DNA from: Moorella mulderi DSM 14980 | GTDB lineage: Bacteria; Bacillota; DSM-521; Neomoorellales; Neomoorellaceae | Direction: 5' to 3' | DNA: 64,000 nt | Assembly: GCF_001594015.1 (NCBI RefSeq) | Contig: NZ_LTBC01000001.1 | Span: 124,001-188,000 of the forward strand | Part shown: piece after piece, positions 36,358 through 45,091 of the stretch | Layout of the letters: every line of letters starts with the position of its first letter | Position numbering within the stretch: the stretch's first letter is position 1 | The notes under the pieces: model-generated | The model's database searches: none | The model's input: the letters and a program-made list of their open reading frames with translations, nothing else | Told to the model about the DNA's origin: nothing | Position numbers and translations under genes: made by a program

Positions 36358-38016
36358 TTACTCCAATACCGCACCCTTAGCCCCGGAACCCACCATCCGG
36401 GCATAGCGGGCCAGGTAACCGCTGGTGATCTTCGGCGGCGGTGCCTGCCACCTGGACCGGCGGCGGGCAATTTCTTCTTCCGGTACTTTTAATTCTAACT
36501 TGCCGGCCTCAATATCAATGGCAATGATATCTCCTTCTTCCACCAGGGCAATGAGGCCCCCTGCCGCCGCCTCCGGCGAGACATGGCCGATGGAGGCGCC
36601 GCGGCTGGCCCCTGAGAAGCGACCGTCGGTAATCAAGGCCACGGAGCTATCCAGGCCCATACCGGCCAGGGCGGCTGTAGGGCTGAGCATTTCCTGCATA
36701 CCTGGGCCACCCCTGGGGCCTTCATAACGGATAACGACGACATCACCGGGCTTAATCCGTTGCCCCATAATGGCCGCAAAAGCCTCTTCCTCGCTGTTAA
36801 AAACCCGGGCCGGCCCTTCATGCTGCATCATCTCCGGCAGGACGGCACCCTTTTTCACCACCGCTCCTTCCGGGGCGAGATTCCCGTACAGGATGGCCAG
36901 GCCACCTTCAGGGCTGTAGGGATCCTCGACGGGCCGGATTACCTCCCGTCGCTTTACCTCCCGGCCGGTAACGTTGTCCGCCACCATTTTACCGGTTACC
37001 GTCAGGGCGCTGCCATCAATCAGGCCATGGCGGTAAAGCTCATGCATCACCGCCGGGATACCGCCGGCTTCATCCAGGTCCTGGATATGCTGGCTGCCAG
37101 CCGGGCTCAGTTTACAGATCTGGGGCGTCCGCCTGCTAATGGCGTCGAAGGTGCTCAAATCCAGCTCCACGCCCGCTTCCCTGGCAACGGCCGGCAGGTG
37201 GAGGCAGGTGTTGGTGGAACCACCCAGGGCCATATCTACAGCAACGGCATTGTGAAAAGCAGCTGTTGTCATGATATCCCTGGGTCGAATATTTTCCTTC
37301 AGCAATTCCATAATGCGCATCCCGGCCTGCTTCGCCAGGCGTACGCGGGCCGCGCTAACGGCTGGGATGGTACCATTACCAGGCAGGGCCAACCCTAAGG
37401 CTTCCGTCATGCAGTTCATGGTATTGGCCGTAAACATCCCCGCACACGAACCGCAGCCCGGGCAGGCGCAATCCTCCAGCTCGGCCAGTTCAGCTTCGGC
37501 CATCTTACCAGCCTGGGTGGCGCCTACAGCCTCAAACATGGTGCTTAGGGAGACATCCCTGCCCCGGTAGCGACCGGCCAGCATGGGGCCGCCGCTGACA
37601 AAAATCGAAGGGATATTTAGACGGGCCGCAGCCATGAGCATGCCCGGGATGATTTTATCGCAGTTGGGTATAAATACCAGGGCATCAAAGGGATGGGCAA
37701 TGGCCATGACTTCAATCATATCGGCAATGAGCTCGCGGCTGGCCAGGGAATACTTCATGCCCACATGGTTCATGGCCAGGCCGTCGCAGACACCAATGGT
37801 GGGAAACTCCAGGGGCGTCCCGCCGGCCAGGCGGACCCCGGCTTTAACTGCTTCGGCCAGGGTATTTAAGTGAATATGACCGGGAATAAGTTCGTTATGG
37901 GCGTTGACAATACCTATAAGCGGGCGTTCTATTTCGGTGTCGGTCAGGCCCATGGCCTTTAAGAGCGACCGGTGGGGGGCCCTGGCCAGACCCGTTTTCA
38001 TAGCATCACTGCGCAT
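36358..38016 (-). CDS. ilvD: Dihydroxy-acid dehydratase
   Basis: The 552-aa enzyme has the cluster cysteines in [10 protein letters not shown] and [17 protein letters not shown] and the substrate segment [10 protein letters not shown]. It ends in a typical IlvD domain ([20 protein letters not shown]). It dehydrates dihydroxy acids to 2-oxo acids in valine and isoleucine synthesis and carries an oxygen-sensitive Fe-S cluster. It lies between ilvE and the first ilvB. AGGGGAG is 5 nt before the ATG. Confidence 0.96.
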   Translation of the reverse strand: MRSDAMKTGLARAPHRSLLKAMGLTDTEIERPLIGIVNAHNELIPGHIHLNTLAEAVKAGVRLAGGTPLEFPTIGVCDGLAMNHVGMKYSLASRELIADMIEVMAIAHPFDALVFIPNCDKIIPGMLMAAARLNIPSIFVSGGPMLAGRYRGRDVSLSTMFEAVGATQAGKMAEAELAELEDCACPGCGSCAGMFTANTMNCMTEALGLALPGNGTIPAVSAARVRLAKQAGMRIMELLKENIRPRDIMTTAAFHNAVAVDMALGGSTNTCLHLPAVAREAGVELDLSTFDAISRRTPQICKLSPAGSQHIQDLDEAGGIPAVMHELYRHGLIDGSALTVTGKMVADNVTGREVKRREVIRPVEDPYSPEGGLAILYGNLAPEGAVVKKGAVLPEMMQHEGPARVFNSEEEAFAAIMGQRIKPGDVVVIRYEGPRGGPGMQEMLSPTAALAGMGLDSSVALITDGRFSGASRGASIGHVSPEAAAGGLIALVEEGDIIAIDIEAGKLELKVPEEEIARRRSRWQAPPPKITSGYLARYARMVGSGAKGAVLE

Positions 38017-38037
38017 GGTTTCTCCCCTAACCTTTAA

Positions 38038-38916
38038 CTAAATAAAGATTTCCGGGCCATCTGTTTTTGTCAGTTCCCTGAACCTGGCGATGAGATCCCT
38101 GGTGATGGGTCCCGGTTGGCCATCCCCTATGGCGCGACCGTCTACCTTGACAACCGGGATGACCTCTGCCGCCGTGCCTGTGAGGAAGCATTCGTCGGCC
38201 GTATAAACATCATGACGGGTAAAGACCTTTTCATAAACAGGTATCCCGGCCCCGGCGGCCAGCTCCATAACGGCATTACGGGTAATGCCTTCCAGCAAGC
38301 CCACATAAGGCGGCGGGGTAATCAGCTGGCCGTTTTTGACGATAAAAATATTATCGCCTGTAGCTTCGGCTACATAGCCTTCTTTGTTGAGGAACAGGCC
38401 TTCCGGGGCCCCGGCCCGGGTGGCTTCCATCTTGGCGATTATATTATTAAGGTAGTTTAACGATTTAATCCGCGGATCCAGGGCGTCGGGGGCGTTACGC
38501 CGGGTACCCAGGGTTACCAGCTCCAGGCCCCTCTCGTACAGTTCCGCCGGGTAAAGTTCAATGGCCGCGGCGATACAGAAGACTGAAGGCCGGGGACACT
38601 TGCGGGGATCCAGTCCCAGGTCTCCTTTGCCCCGGGTAACCACCAGGCGGATATAGGCATCCCGCAAATTATTGCGCCGGCAGGTTTCCAGGACTATCTG
38701 CGTCATCTCTTCCTTGGTCAGGCCCGGGTCGAGGTTGATATGCCGGGCGGACTCATAAAGGCGGTCGATGTGCGCCTTCAGGCGGAAGACCCGCCCGTGG
38801 TAGGCGCGTATCCCTTCAAAGACCCCATCGCCATAGAGCAGGCCGTGATCGAAAACAGACAACTTTGCCTCTTCTTCGTCCACATACTGGCCGTCAAGAT
38901 AGATAATGAGCCCCAC
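38038..38916 (-). CDS. ilvE: Branched-chain amino acid aminotransferase
   Basis: The 292-aa class IV PLP aminotransferase starts at GTG 38916, 7 nt after GAGGAGG. It has YGDGVFEGIRAY (29-40), the PLP lysine in IKSLNYLNNI (about K158) and EATGDNIFIVKNG. Small class IV enzymes may act on branched-chain acids or D-alanine. The EGIRAYHGRVF form and operon place make IlvE the better call. It is the first gene behind the operon promoter, so transamination, the last step, is encoded first. Confidence 0.93.
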   Translation of the reverse strand: MGLIIYLDGQYVDEEEAKLSVFDHGLLYGDGVFEGIRAYHGRVFRLKAHIDRLYESARHINLDPGLTKEEMTQIVLETCRRNNLRDAYIRLVVTRGKGDLGLDPRKCPRPSVFCIAAAIELYPAELYERGLELVTLGTRRNAPDALDPRIKSLNYLNNIIAKMEATRAGAPEGLFLNKEGYVAEATGDNIFIVKNGQLITPPPYVGLLEGITRNAVMELAAGAGIPVYEKVFTRHDVYTADECFLTGTAAEVIPVVKVDGRAIGDGQPGPITRDLIARFRELTKTDGPEIFI

Positions 38917-38997
38917 GCTTCTTCCTCCTCATTTTCTACCGGTCAGTGGCAGTTTTTAGGCCGGCGCGACAGGAGCCGCAAAATATGTTTATGTTTC

Positions 38998-39026
38998 AGT
39001 ATAAATAACCATAAATTAAGTGTCAA
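38998..39026 (-). promoter_or_regulatory. Promoter of the ilv-leu-cimA operon
   Basis: On the minus strand TTGACA (39026-39021), 17 bp and TATACT (39003-38998) give a near-perfect promoter with about 75 nt of leader. That is too short for a T-box or a leucine attenuator, and none was seen. Confidence 0.85.
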
Positions 39027-39103
39027 GGATTTTTCAAAAATACCCCTATACAACATTAAGTCCCGGTAAAACAAAAACAGCTTCGCACGAAAGTGGTCCT
39101 GAT

Positions 39104-39137
39104 AAAAAGAAAAGGCTACTCCCGTTCAGGAGTAGCC
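39104..39137 (-). terminator. Terminator after the lactate permease
   Basis: GGCTACTCC (39114-39122) and GGAGTAGCC (39129-39137) pair around 6 nt. The minus strand then reads TTTTCTTTTT. Confidence 0.92.
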
Positions 39138-39161
39138 CGGCAGTTTAACCCGCAAGGGTTA

Positions 39162-40907
39162 TTATGGTGTAAAGGGCACCTGCATACCCGTAAAGACGTA
39201 AGCCTGCAGCCAGATCAGACCACTTAACAGGATGGCCAGGGCCAGGCTGTGCCAGACCACGTTGCGGAAGATGGGCCCGACTGCTGCCATGCCTTCTTCA
39301 TGGTCTTCATAACAGGCCACCGTGGAAACCACGATGCTCTGGGCGTCAATCATCTTACCCATAACACCGCCGGTACTGTTGGCCGTCACTATGAGGACCG
39401 GGTTCAAGCCCAGCTGCTCGGCCGTGATGCGCTGCAGGCTGCCGAACATGGCATTGGATGAGGTATCGCTGCCTGTCAGGAAGACCCCCAGCCAGCCGAG
39501 CATGGAGGCAAAGAAGGGGTAGGCCGCCCCCGTCCTGGTAAAGGCTAGGCCCAGAATGGCGTCGGTACCGGCATAACGGGTGGTATAACCCAGGCCCACG
39601 ACAGTCGCGATAACGGTAATGGGAACCTTCATGCGGACTACTGTGCGCCGGAGGGTTTCCGACCACTGGGCCGGCGTCAGCCGCAGCACGAAAAAGCCTG
39701 AAATCAATGCTGCCACCATTATGCCGGTACCGGCAGCCGACAGCCAGTTAAAAACATAGATTGCCGCCTCTAATTCCGGCTTGTTGCCGTGTGCTACAGG
39801 CGGCGTGCGGAAAACAAGACCGTGGAGATAGGGCATATTGATTTTGGGGGCAGAAATTTTATTAAGAAATGCTTTCCAATCGCCCATACCCCAGAGGAAA
39901 ACTGCTGCCGCCAGCAGCACCCAGGGCAGCCAGGCCTGGATTAACTCGCCTGTTGTATACCTGGGCAATTGCTGCTTCTTAACGGCCACAGCGCTGGTCG
40001 CTGCTGCTTCACTACCGGCAAGGGCATCTTCCGTAGCAATAATGTGCCTGGGTTGCCATATTTTGAGGAAGAGGGCTGTTGCCACCATGCTGACGATGCC
40101 GCTGGCAATATCCACCAGCATGACGTTGCCGGCCTGGGACATGGCATACTGGGTCAAAGCAAAGGAAGCGCCGCATACCAGGGTGGCCGGCCAGACCTCC
40201 CACACGTCCTTCCACTTACCTTTATCCATAAAGACCAGCGTAGCTACTAGCCAGAAGGGGACGATGATCGAGAAAAAGGGTAACTGGCGCCCGGCCATCT
40301 TGGTAATCAGTTCAGCGGGGATACCACTGACATTGCTCAAGGTAAGAATAGGGGTGCCGATGGCTCCCCACGCCACCGGCGCCGTGTTGGCGATCAGGCA
40401 AATCACGGCCGCGGTCAGGGGCCGGAATCCCAGGCCCACCATCAGGGCGCCGGCCACAGCCACCGGGGTGCCGAAACCGGCCGCACCTTCCATGAAAGCA
40501 CCGAAGCTAAAGGCCACCAGCAATGCCTGCAGGCGCCGGTCGGGGGAAATACTGGCCACGCTATTCTTGACGATTTCAAATTTTCCCGTTACCAGAGTCA
40601 TTGTATAAAGGAAAATTGCCGAAAAAACAATCCAGCCAATGGGCAGCAGGCCATACATAGCACCCATGACAAAAGCACTCAGGGCTGACGGCACCGGCAT
40701 TTTCATTACCAGTACTGCCACCAGGATACCGACAACAGCCGCGCTGATAGCTGCATAAGGTGCAAAAATACCACGCTCGGTCCGGCCATACTTATCCTTA
40801 TGGGGATGAATGGCCAGCAAGTACAGCAGGACGACAATGGGCAGGGCGGCCACAACGGTAGATAAAAAAACGTTGTTCAGCGGGTTATAATTCTGGAAGT
40901 ACTGCAA
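39162..40907 (-). CDS. lctP: L-lactate permease family transporter
   Basis: The 581-aa protein begins at TTG 40907, 7 nt after GAGGAGGG. It has about 14 membrane helices and the LctP signatures FGAFMEGAAGFGTPVAVAGA (residues 135-154) and GSDTSSNAMFGSLQ near 470. Members import L- or D-lactate, or glycolate, with protons. It is transcribed alone from a TATAAT promoter at 40981 and ends in a strong terminator. Lactate as substrate suits an acetogen, though glycolate cannot be excluded. A polar loop around residues 290-310 varies in the family. Confidence 0.93.
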   Translation of the reverse strand: MQYFQNYNPLNNVFLSTVVAALPIVVLLYLLAIHPHKDKYGRTERGIFAPYAAISAAVVGILVAVLVMKMPVPSALSAFVMGAMYGLLPIGWIVFSAIFLYTMTLVTGKFEIVKNSVASISPDRRLQALLVAFSFGAFMEGAAGFGTPVAVAGALMVGLGFRPLTAAVICLIANTAPVAWGAIGTPILTLSNVSGIPAELITKMAGRQLPFFSIIVPFWLVATLVFMDKGKWKDVWEVWPATLVCGASFALTQYAMSQAGNVMLVDIASGIVSMVATALFLKIWQPRHIIATEDALAGSEAAATSAVAVKKQQLPRYTTGELIQAWLPWVLLAAAVFLWGMGDWKAFLNKISAPKINMPYLHGLVFRTPPVAHGNKPELEAAIYVFNWLSAAGTGIMVAALISGFFVLRLTPAQWSETLRRTVVRMKVPITVIATVVGLGYTTRYAGTDAILGLAFTRTGAAYPFFASMLGWLGVFLTGSDTSSNAMFGSLQRITAEQLGLNPVLIVTANSTGGVMGKMIDAQSIVVSTVACYEDHEEGMAAVGPIFRNVVWHSLALAILLSGLIWLQAYVFTGMQVPFTP

Positions 40908-41251
40908 ATAATAACCCTCCTCTCAATTTTCCCCCAAGAATAGTGGAAAACAAAAATAAAGTCATTTTTAAATGATTAACATTATAACATTCTCACCCCC
41001 CTGATTAAATTTATGCCACCAGTAGGGAAACGCCGGCTCACATTAATCCCCACGGCGTAACTGTCCTGCTGGTTAGACCAGGTTTAGGTACTATAATATA
41101 TTCAACAAGGGACCAGATTTTCCTGCTGAATGATGAAAAAATTTTTATTTCACCTTAAACTTGTGATAACTTGAACACATATGGCCTCCGGTATAAATAA
41201 AATTCTTTGTTGCATACTAAGTTTAAAATTACAAAGGAGGACCTGTCATTT
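40908..41251. other. 344-nt divergent intergenic region
   Basis: It holds the lctP promoter (40981-41009) and, farther right, a weak plus-strand promoter for the small gene at 41252 (TTGAAC at 41171, TATAAA at 41192, spacer only 15). AT-rich short inverted repeats near 40961-40977 could be an operator. No open frame with a ribosome site or RNA gene was seen. Confidence 0.5.
40981..41009 (-). promoter_or_regulatory. Promoter of the lactate permease gene
   Basis: On the minus strand TTTAAT (41009-41004), 17 bp and TATAAT (40986-40981). It lies 74 nt before the start, leaving room for a regulator site. Confidence 0.7.
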
Positions 41252-41383
41252 ATGGCCGGATTAAACGATTTAGAAATCGCCCCCTTGACTGAAGAGCAGA
41301 TCAAACGCCTGCAGGAAGCCGAAAAGCTGATCAACGCCGCCGGCAACCAGGACATCTACCTGATGGCCTTGAAGAAAAAGTAA
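41252..41383 (+). CDS. Small hypothetical protein, 43 aa
   Basis: ATG 41252 follows AAAGGAGG at good spacing and opens 43 codons. The peptide MAGLNDLEIAPLTEEQ then reads as an amphipathic helix (IKRLQEAEKLINAA) and ends in a basic KKK. There is no cysteine, signal or membrane segment. I do not recognise the family. A short two-helix protein, perhaps a regulator or partner, is all that can be said. The strong ribosome site and a terminator just downstream support expression. Confidence 0.65.
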   Translation: MAGLNDLEIAPLTEEQIKRLQEAEKLINAAGNQDIYLMALKKK

Positions 41384-41396
41384 ACCAAAAATAATA

Positions 41397-41416
41397 ACCC
41401 GGGCCAAGTCCCGGGT
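41397..41416 (-). terminator. Terminator between convergent small gene and fmdB-type gene
   Basis: ACCCGGG (41397-41403) pairs with CCCGGGT (41410-41416). On the minus strand TTATTATTTTTGG follows, so it mainly ends the minus-strand unit. Confidence 0.65.
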
Positions 41417-41442
41417 GTAGTGGTTGCCCCTGACCGGGGTTT

Positions 41443-41661
41443 TTAATGACAACCGCTGCAGCTGCTGCAACTACCACCGCTGCAGCTGCTGCCGGAAGTA
41501 GCCGCGCCCGGCTCACCTTTGCGGACATATAAAAAACCGGTAAAACGCTGGCTTACCTCGCCGCCGCACTCCGGGCAACGGACTTTATCTTTATCCTTAA
41601 TGGCTACAAACTGGCTGAACAGGTGCCCGCATTCTTTGCACTTAAAATCATAAGTCGGCAT
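41443..41661 (-). CDS. FmdB family zinc-ribbon protein
   Basis: This 72-aa protein has the FmdB-type zinc ribbon MPTYDFKCKECG with C8-x2-C11 and C29-x2-C32 (CPECGG). A Ser/Gly/Cys tail adds C60, C65, C68 and C71. Such small proteins were named for a regulator near formamidase genes, but their role is mostly unknown. It lies 24 nt downstream of the HD-GYP gene. The poly-Ser/Cys tail may bind a second metal. Confidence 0.88.
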   Translation of the reverse strand: MPTYDFKCKECGHLFSQFVAIKDKDKVRCPECGGEVSQRFTGFLYVRKGEPGAATSGSSCSGGSCSSCSGCH

Positions 41662-41685
41662 GGCTTCATCTCCTTCCCCTAATGA

Positions 41686-42846
41686 TTATAACACCCGGTA
41701 ACCCTCGTTGTCACCCTCAGCAACCTTAAGATCACAGGTTAAGGGTAGTGAAGCCTCTGCCGGCAGGAGATGGCTAACATAATAGTCCATTTCTACCGCC
41801 AGGTCAAGGGTCAGTTGTTCGCTATAAGGTTCTCCGGAAGGCCGGTAAAGGAGGCGTACCCGGGGCCGGTGAGAATGTCCCCGGGCCGTGCCCGTTACTA
41901 CACCGACATCGCCGCTGTTCAGTTGCACCAGGGTCCCCACCGGGTAAGCAGCCACATTGGCCAGGAAGGCTTTAACTATCTCGAAATCATGGGTAAAATT
42001 GCCCGACCCGGCCAGCATTTCATAGGCCTCATGGGGTGGGTAGGCCCGGCGGTAGACCCGGTCGGCCGTCAGGGCATCATAAACATCCACTACGCCGGTA
42101 ATCCGGGCAAATTCATGGATTTCCTGCCCCTTTAACCCCTGGGGATAGCCGCTACCGTTATAGCGCTCATGGTGTTCCAGGGCCACCCGGGCTGAAACCA
42201 GGCTGACTTCCTTCTGCATCCGGAGAATATCAAAACCGCACTGGGCATGGCGGCAGACCAGTTCATATTCCTCCATGGTCAGCTTCCCGGGTTTATTAAG
42301 GATATGCAGGGGTACACAGGTCTTACCAATGTCATGAAGCAGGGCTCCCACGCCCAGGTGTAGCAGGGCCTCGCGGCTGTAACGCAGGGTTAAACCAGTA
42401 ACCAGGGCTAAAATACAGACATTAACGGAATGGGCAAAGGTATAATCATCCATGGCGCGGATATCGGTAAGATTAAGCATAAGTTCTTTGCGGTTTAAAA
42501 GGTCCTCGAGCAATCTGCTGACTATCCGCTGGATGCGTCCCGAATCTACCAGCAGGGGCACATGGCTTTTTTCCCAGCCCTGGTAATTGCCGAAGAGTTC
42601 CTTCACAGCCCTGACGGCTGCCAGGCGGGTCTGCTCACTGACCATATCTTCTACTTCCAGGTCCCCCAGGAGTTCATCGCGAATATATACCGCCGGCACG
42701 CCCAGTTCTTTTAAGCGAATTATGTAGCTGGGCTTTAAAACTACCCCTTTATTCAGTAATACCTGCCCTTCGGCACTGTAAATGGCCCGGGCCACTACCA
42801 TCCCCGGTTTTAAACTATCTACCGATAGCTTACGCAATACCGGCAC
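41686..42846 (-). CDS. HD-GYP domain protein (probable c-di-GMP phosphodiesterase)
   Basis: The 386-aa protein starts at GTG 42846. The N-terminal 120 residues resemble the DUF3391-like helical part seen in many HD-GYP proteins. The HD domain begins near residue 132 (AHSVNVCILAL). It has the HD pair in LLHDIGKTCVP, then HAQCGFDIL and EHHERYNGSGYP, where the GYP loop follows. The C-terminal 60 residues hold a PilZ-like or beta-barrel segment (VGTLVQLNSGDVGVV). It probably cleaves cyclic di-GMP in the cytoplasm. No sensor or membrane segment is present. Confidence 0.9.
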   Translation of the reverse strand: MPVLRKLSVDSLKPGMVVARAIYSAEGQVLLNKGVVLKPSYIIRLKELGVPAVYIRDELLGDLEVEDMVSEQTRLAAVRAVKELFGNYQGWEKSHVPLLVDSGRIQRIVSRLLEDLLNRKELMLNLTDIRAMDDYTFAHSVNVCILALVTGLTLRYSREALLHLGVGALLHDIGKTCVPLHILNKPGKLTMEEYELVCRHAQCGFDILRMQKEVSLVSARVALEHHERYNGSGYPQGLKGQEIHEFARITGVVDVYDALTADRVYRRAYPPHEAYEMLAGSGNFTHDFEIVKAFLANVAAYPVGTLVQLNSGDVGVVTGTARGHSHRPRVRLLYRPSGEPYSEQLTLDLAVEMDYYVSHLLPAEASLPLTCDLKVAEGDNEGYRVL

Positions 42847-43022
42847 TCCCCATTTCCCGCCGCGCCGTTATTTCGACACCGGTAACGTAAAATCCTTCCT
42901 GTAAGGGCCGACCTGGCCTGTCTGCCAAAGAGACCAGCAGTATGTAATATCGACCGGAGGCGTCCTGACTTAAGCAGGATAATAACACCCGGCAGCGGCG
43001 GCAGCCTGCCCCGGAAAAAAGT

Positions 43023-43045
43023 AACCACCCTTTGTGAGGGTGGTT
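43023..43045. terminator. Bidirectional terminator
   Basis: AACCACCCT (43023-43031) pairs with AGGGTGGTT (43037-43045) around 5 nt. The minus strand continues TTACTTTTTT and the plus strand GCGTTTTT. It ends the unit of the decarboxylase-type gene and the small membrane gene. Confidence 0.88.
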
Positions 43046-43051
43046 GCGTTT

Positions 43052-43168
43052 TTATCGGGATTGCTGGTTATGGGGGAAAATGTTATAACCCGGGTCTTTT
43101 TGCTGGCGGTAAAGGTAATAGCCCAGGGCCAGTACCGCCCCGCCGAGGATTACTATCCCGTAAATCAC
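43052..43168 (-). CDS. Small single-pass membrane protein, 38 aa
   Basis: GTG 43168, after GGGGGTGAT at about 6 nt, opens 38 codons. Residues 2-20 form one hydrophobic helix (IYGIVILGGAVLALGYYLY), followed by a polar tail RQQKDPGYNIFPHNQQSR. It lies about 120 nt downstream of the Orn/Lys/Arg decarboxylase-type gene and just before a strong terminator. Family unknown. A membrane-anchored small protein of this type is often an assembly or regulatory partner. Confidence 0.6.
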   Translation of the reverse strand: MIYGIVILGGAVLALGYYLYRQQKDPGYNIFPHNQQSR

Positions 43169-43287
43169 TCCCTATCACCCCCAGCTTTTGTTTCAGCCAC
43201 CTATCACTGGCTCCCGCAGCAGGAGAGTTTCCTCCTGCTTTCTACCACCAGCTTTAGTATAAAAAACCTGCCGGGTGGTGTCAACGT

Positions 43288-44787
43288 TCATGCCAGCCCG
43301 GCCCGGCTGGCCTTTTCGTGTTCCATGAGGCTCACCGTATCCTTGAGGATGCGGATGAATTTCAGTTCCGGGTCTTCCGGTCCCTGGAGGTCGGCATGCT
43401 CGTTCTTAAGCAAGTTGACATAGTCTATAATCTCCCGGGTGATGACTTCTCCCGGGCAGACCAGGGGAATACCCGGCGGGTAGGCCGTAATGGCTTCGGC
43501 GCTGATTTCCCCTTCGGCGTACTCCAGTTCAATGCTGCGCGTCTGGCTGTAGAAGGCCGCCCGGGGCAGCACTGCCATCCGCGGAAGGGCCGGCAGGGGT
43601 GGACAAAAACGAATCACGTTTTTTAAAGAGCGTTTCCTGGCAATATCCTGGAAGGCAGCAACCAGGCGGCCGGCCGTTTCCCGGTCATCACCAATAGAAA
43701 CAAGCAACAGGACATTGTAGAGGTCGGAAAGCTCTACCTGGATCTTGTATTCCCGGCGCAAAATGGCTTCCATCTCATAGCCAGAAAGGCCCAATCCCTG
43801 GACGTTGACGGTGATTTTGGTCGGGTCCAGGGCGGTACAGCCGGGCAGGGAGGTTACTTCGTCTCCCATAATGTTCAGGCCTTCGATCTGGGAAAGTTCC
43901 CGGCGTATCCACCAGGTTATTTCTAAGGTGCGCTCTAAAAGCTCCCGTCCCCGGAGGGCCATCTGTTTGCGGGCCACATCCAGGGAAGCCAGTAAAATAT
44001 ACGAAGGGCTTGTGGTCTGGGAAAGGTTGAGGACGGCCTTAATATGCTTGGGATCCAATCTCTCCCCCTGGAAAAGGAGAAAAGAACTCTGAGTCATAGA
44101 CCCGGCTAATTTATGGGCGCTCACGGCCGCGAGATCCGCCCCCGCTGCCATGGCCGACAGGGGTAGCGCCGGGTGGAACGGTAAATGGGCACCGTGGGCC
44201 TCATCCACCAGCACGGGCACGTCAAACTCGTGGGCTACAGCTACTATTTCCTTCAGGGGCGGTACTGTCCCGTAGTAATTGGGGCTAATGACAAAAACCG
44301 CCTTGGCGTCGGGGTGGTCCTTTAACGCCCTTTCTACCTTCTCCGGCGTTACCCCCATGGAAATGCCGTAATCCTCGTTAATCTCCGGTTCGATATAAAC
44401 AGGGTGAGCCCCGCTTAAAATAAGGCCGCCCAGGGCCGACCGGTGGGCATTGCGGGGGATAATAATCTTGTCTCCCGGCTGGCAAACGGCCAGGATCATG
44501 GCCTGGATACCGGAGGTAGTACCGTTTACCAGGAAAAAGGCATAATCCGCCCCGTAGGCAGCCGCCATCAGAGCTTCTGCCTCCCGGATAACATCCCGGG
44601 GATTGCAGATATTATCCAGTCCGGGCACACAGGTCAGGTCCATGGCCAGGACCCGCTCGCCGACATACTCTTTAAATTCTGCCAGGGCCCGGCCCTGTTT
44701 GTGACCGGGTACGTGAAAGGGAATAACTCCTTCTTCAATATACTGTTTGATGGCCGTAAAAACCGGTGTCCTGGTCTGGTCCAGCAT
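43288..44787 (-). CDS. Orn/Lys/Arg decarboxylase-fold PLP enzyme
   Basis: The 499-aa protein begins with IPFHVPGHKQGRAL (22-35), the N-terminal mark of this family. It has DEAHGAHLPF (195-204), the PLP lysine K226 in SAHKLAGSMTQS, and a C-terminal domain with YPPGIPLVCPGE. It is shorter than biodegradative decarboxylases and matches the SpeA/YaaO-like group. Arginine or lysine decarboxylation toward polyamines is the likely reaction, but the amino acid cannot be read from sequence. A small membrane protein follows on the same transcript. Confidence 0.88.
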   Translation of the reverse strand: MLDQTRTPVFTAIKQYIEEGVIPFHVPGHKQGRALAEFKEYVGERVLAMDLTCVPGLDNICNPRDVIREAEALMAAAYGADYAFFLVNGTTSGIQAMILAVCQPGDKIIIPRNAHRSALGGLILSGAHPVYIEPEINEDYGISMGVTPEKVERALKDHPDAKAVFVISPNYYGTVPPLKEIVAVAHEFDVPVLVDEAHGAHLPFHPALPLSAMAAGADLAAVSAHKLAGSMTQSSFLLFQGERLDPKHIKAVLNLSQTTSPSYILLASLDVARKQMALRGRELLERTLEITWWIRRELSQIEGLNIMGDEVTSLPGCTALDPTKITVNVQGLGLSGYEMEAILRREYKIQVELSDLYNVLLLVSIGDDRETAGRLVAAFQDIARKRSLKNVIRFCPPLPALPRMAVLPRAAFYSQTRSIELEYAEGEISAEAITAYPPGIPLVCPGEVITREIIDYVNLLKNEHADLQGPEDPELKFIRILKDTVSLMEHEKASRAGLA

Positions 44788-44915
44788 GACAAAAGCCCCC
44801 TATCATGCTTTGCAACAGAATTTATTACACCACAAAAGGCGCAGGAATGCAAGCAGAATCTTTCTTTATATTTCTATGGGCTTTAGCCATGCCGGGTTAC
44901 CCCTAAAATAAAAGG

Positions 44916-44935
44916 GAGCCACCACCCGGTGACTC
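44916..44935 (-). terminator. Terminator after the FBP aldolase/phosphatase gene
   Basis: On the minus strand GAGTCACC (44935-44928) pairs with GGTGGCTC (44923-44916, one T-G pair) around GGGT. CCTTTTATTTTA follows. The repeat element lies between it and the gene. Confidence 0.75.
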
Positions 44936-44949
44936 TGGTATTTGCCGGC

Positions 44950-45080
44950 TTTTGTTTTCGCATCGCTCCATGGCCCTCGCGGAGCGCCCAGCACTCAGCC
45001 TAAAATTTTGCATGCTTACTTTCGGGTTGGCCAGGATAATTAGAGGGCCAGGTTGAGTGCTGGGTCAGCCGTGAGGCTCC
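44950..45080. repeat. Palindromic repeat related to the leuA-leuC element
   Basis: CGCTCCATGGCCCTCGCGGAGCG (44964-44986) matches CGCTCCGTGGTCCTCGCGGAGCG of the 30614-30836 element (minus strand), and similarity extends leftward through GGCTTTTGTTTTCGC. An outer inverted repeat follows: CCCAGCACTCA (44987-44997) with TGAGTGCTGGG (45054-45064), 11 bp perfect. The interior differs from the first element, so only one module is shared. Confidence 0.6.
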
Positions 45081-45091
45081 GAGCTCCCGAT

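Larger units (their letters stand above)
44788..45091. other. 304-nt intergenic region with terminator and repeat
   Basis: Between the decarboxylase-type gene and the FBP aldolase/phosphatase this gap holds the fbp terminator (44916-44935) and a repeat element (44950-45080). The stretch 44788-44910 is AT-rich; I see no clean promoter for the decarboxylase gene in it. Confidence 0.5.

Noticed and set aside
38917-39030. T-box or leucine leader before the ilv operon
   Set aside because: The leader is only about 75 nt, with no T-box sequence, specifier stem or run of Leu/Ile/Val codons.
42870-43000. Possible structured RNA upstream of the HD-GYP gene (c-di-GMP riboswitch)
   Set aside because: I could not find the conserved GEMM core or its tetraloop-receptor pattern; short GC-rich inverted pieces alone are not enough.
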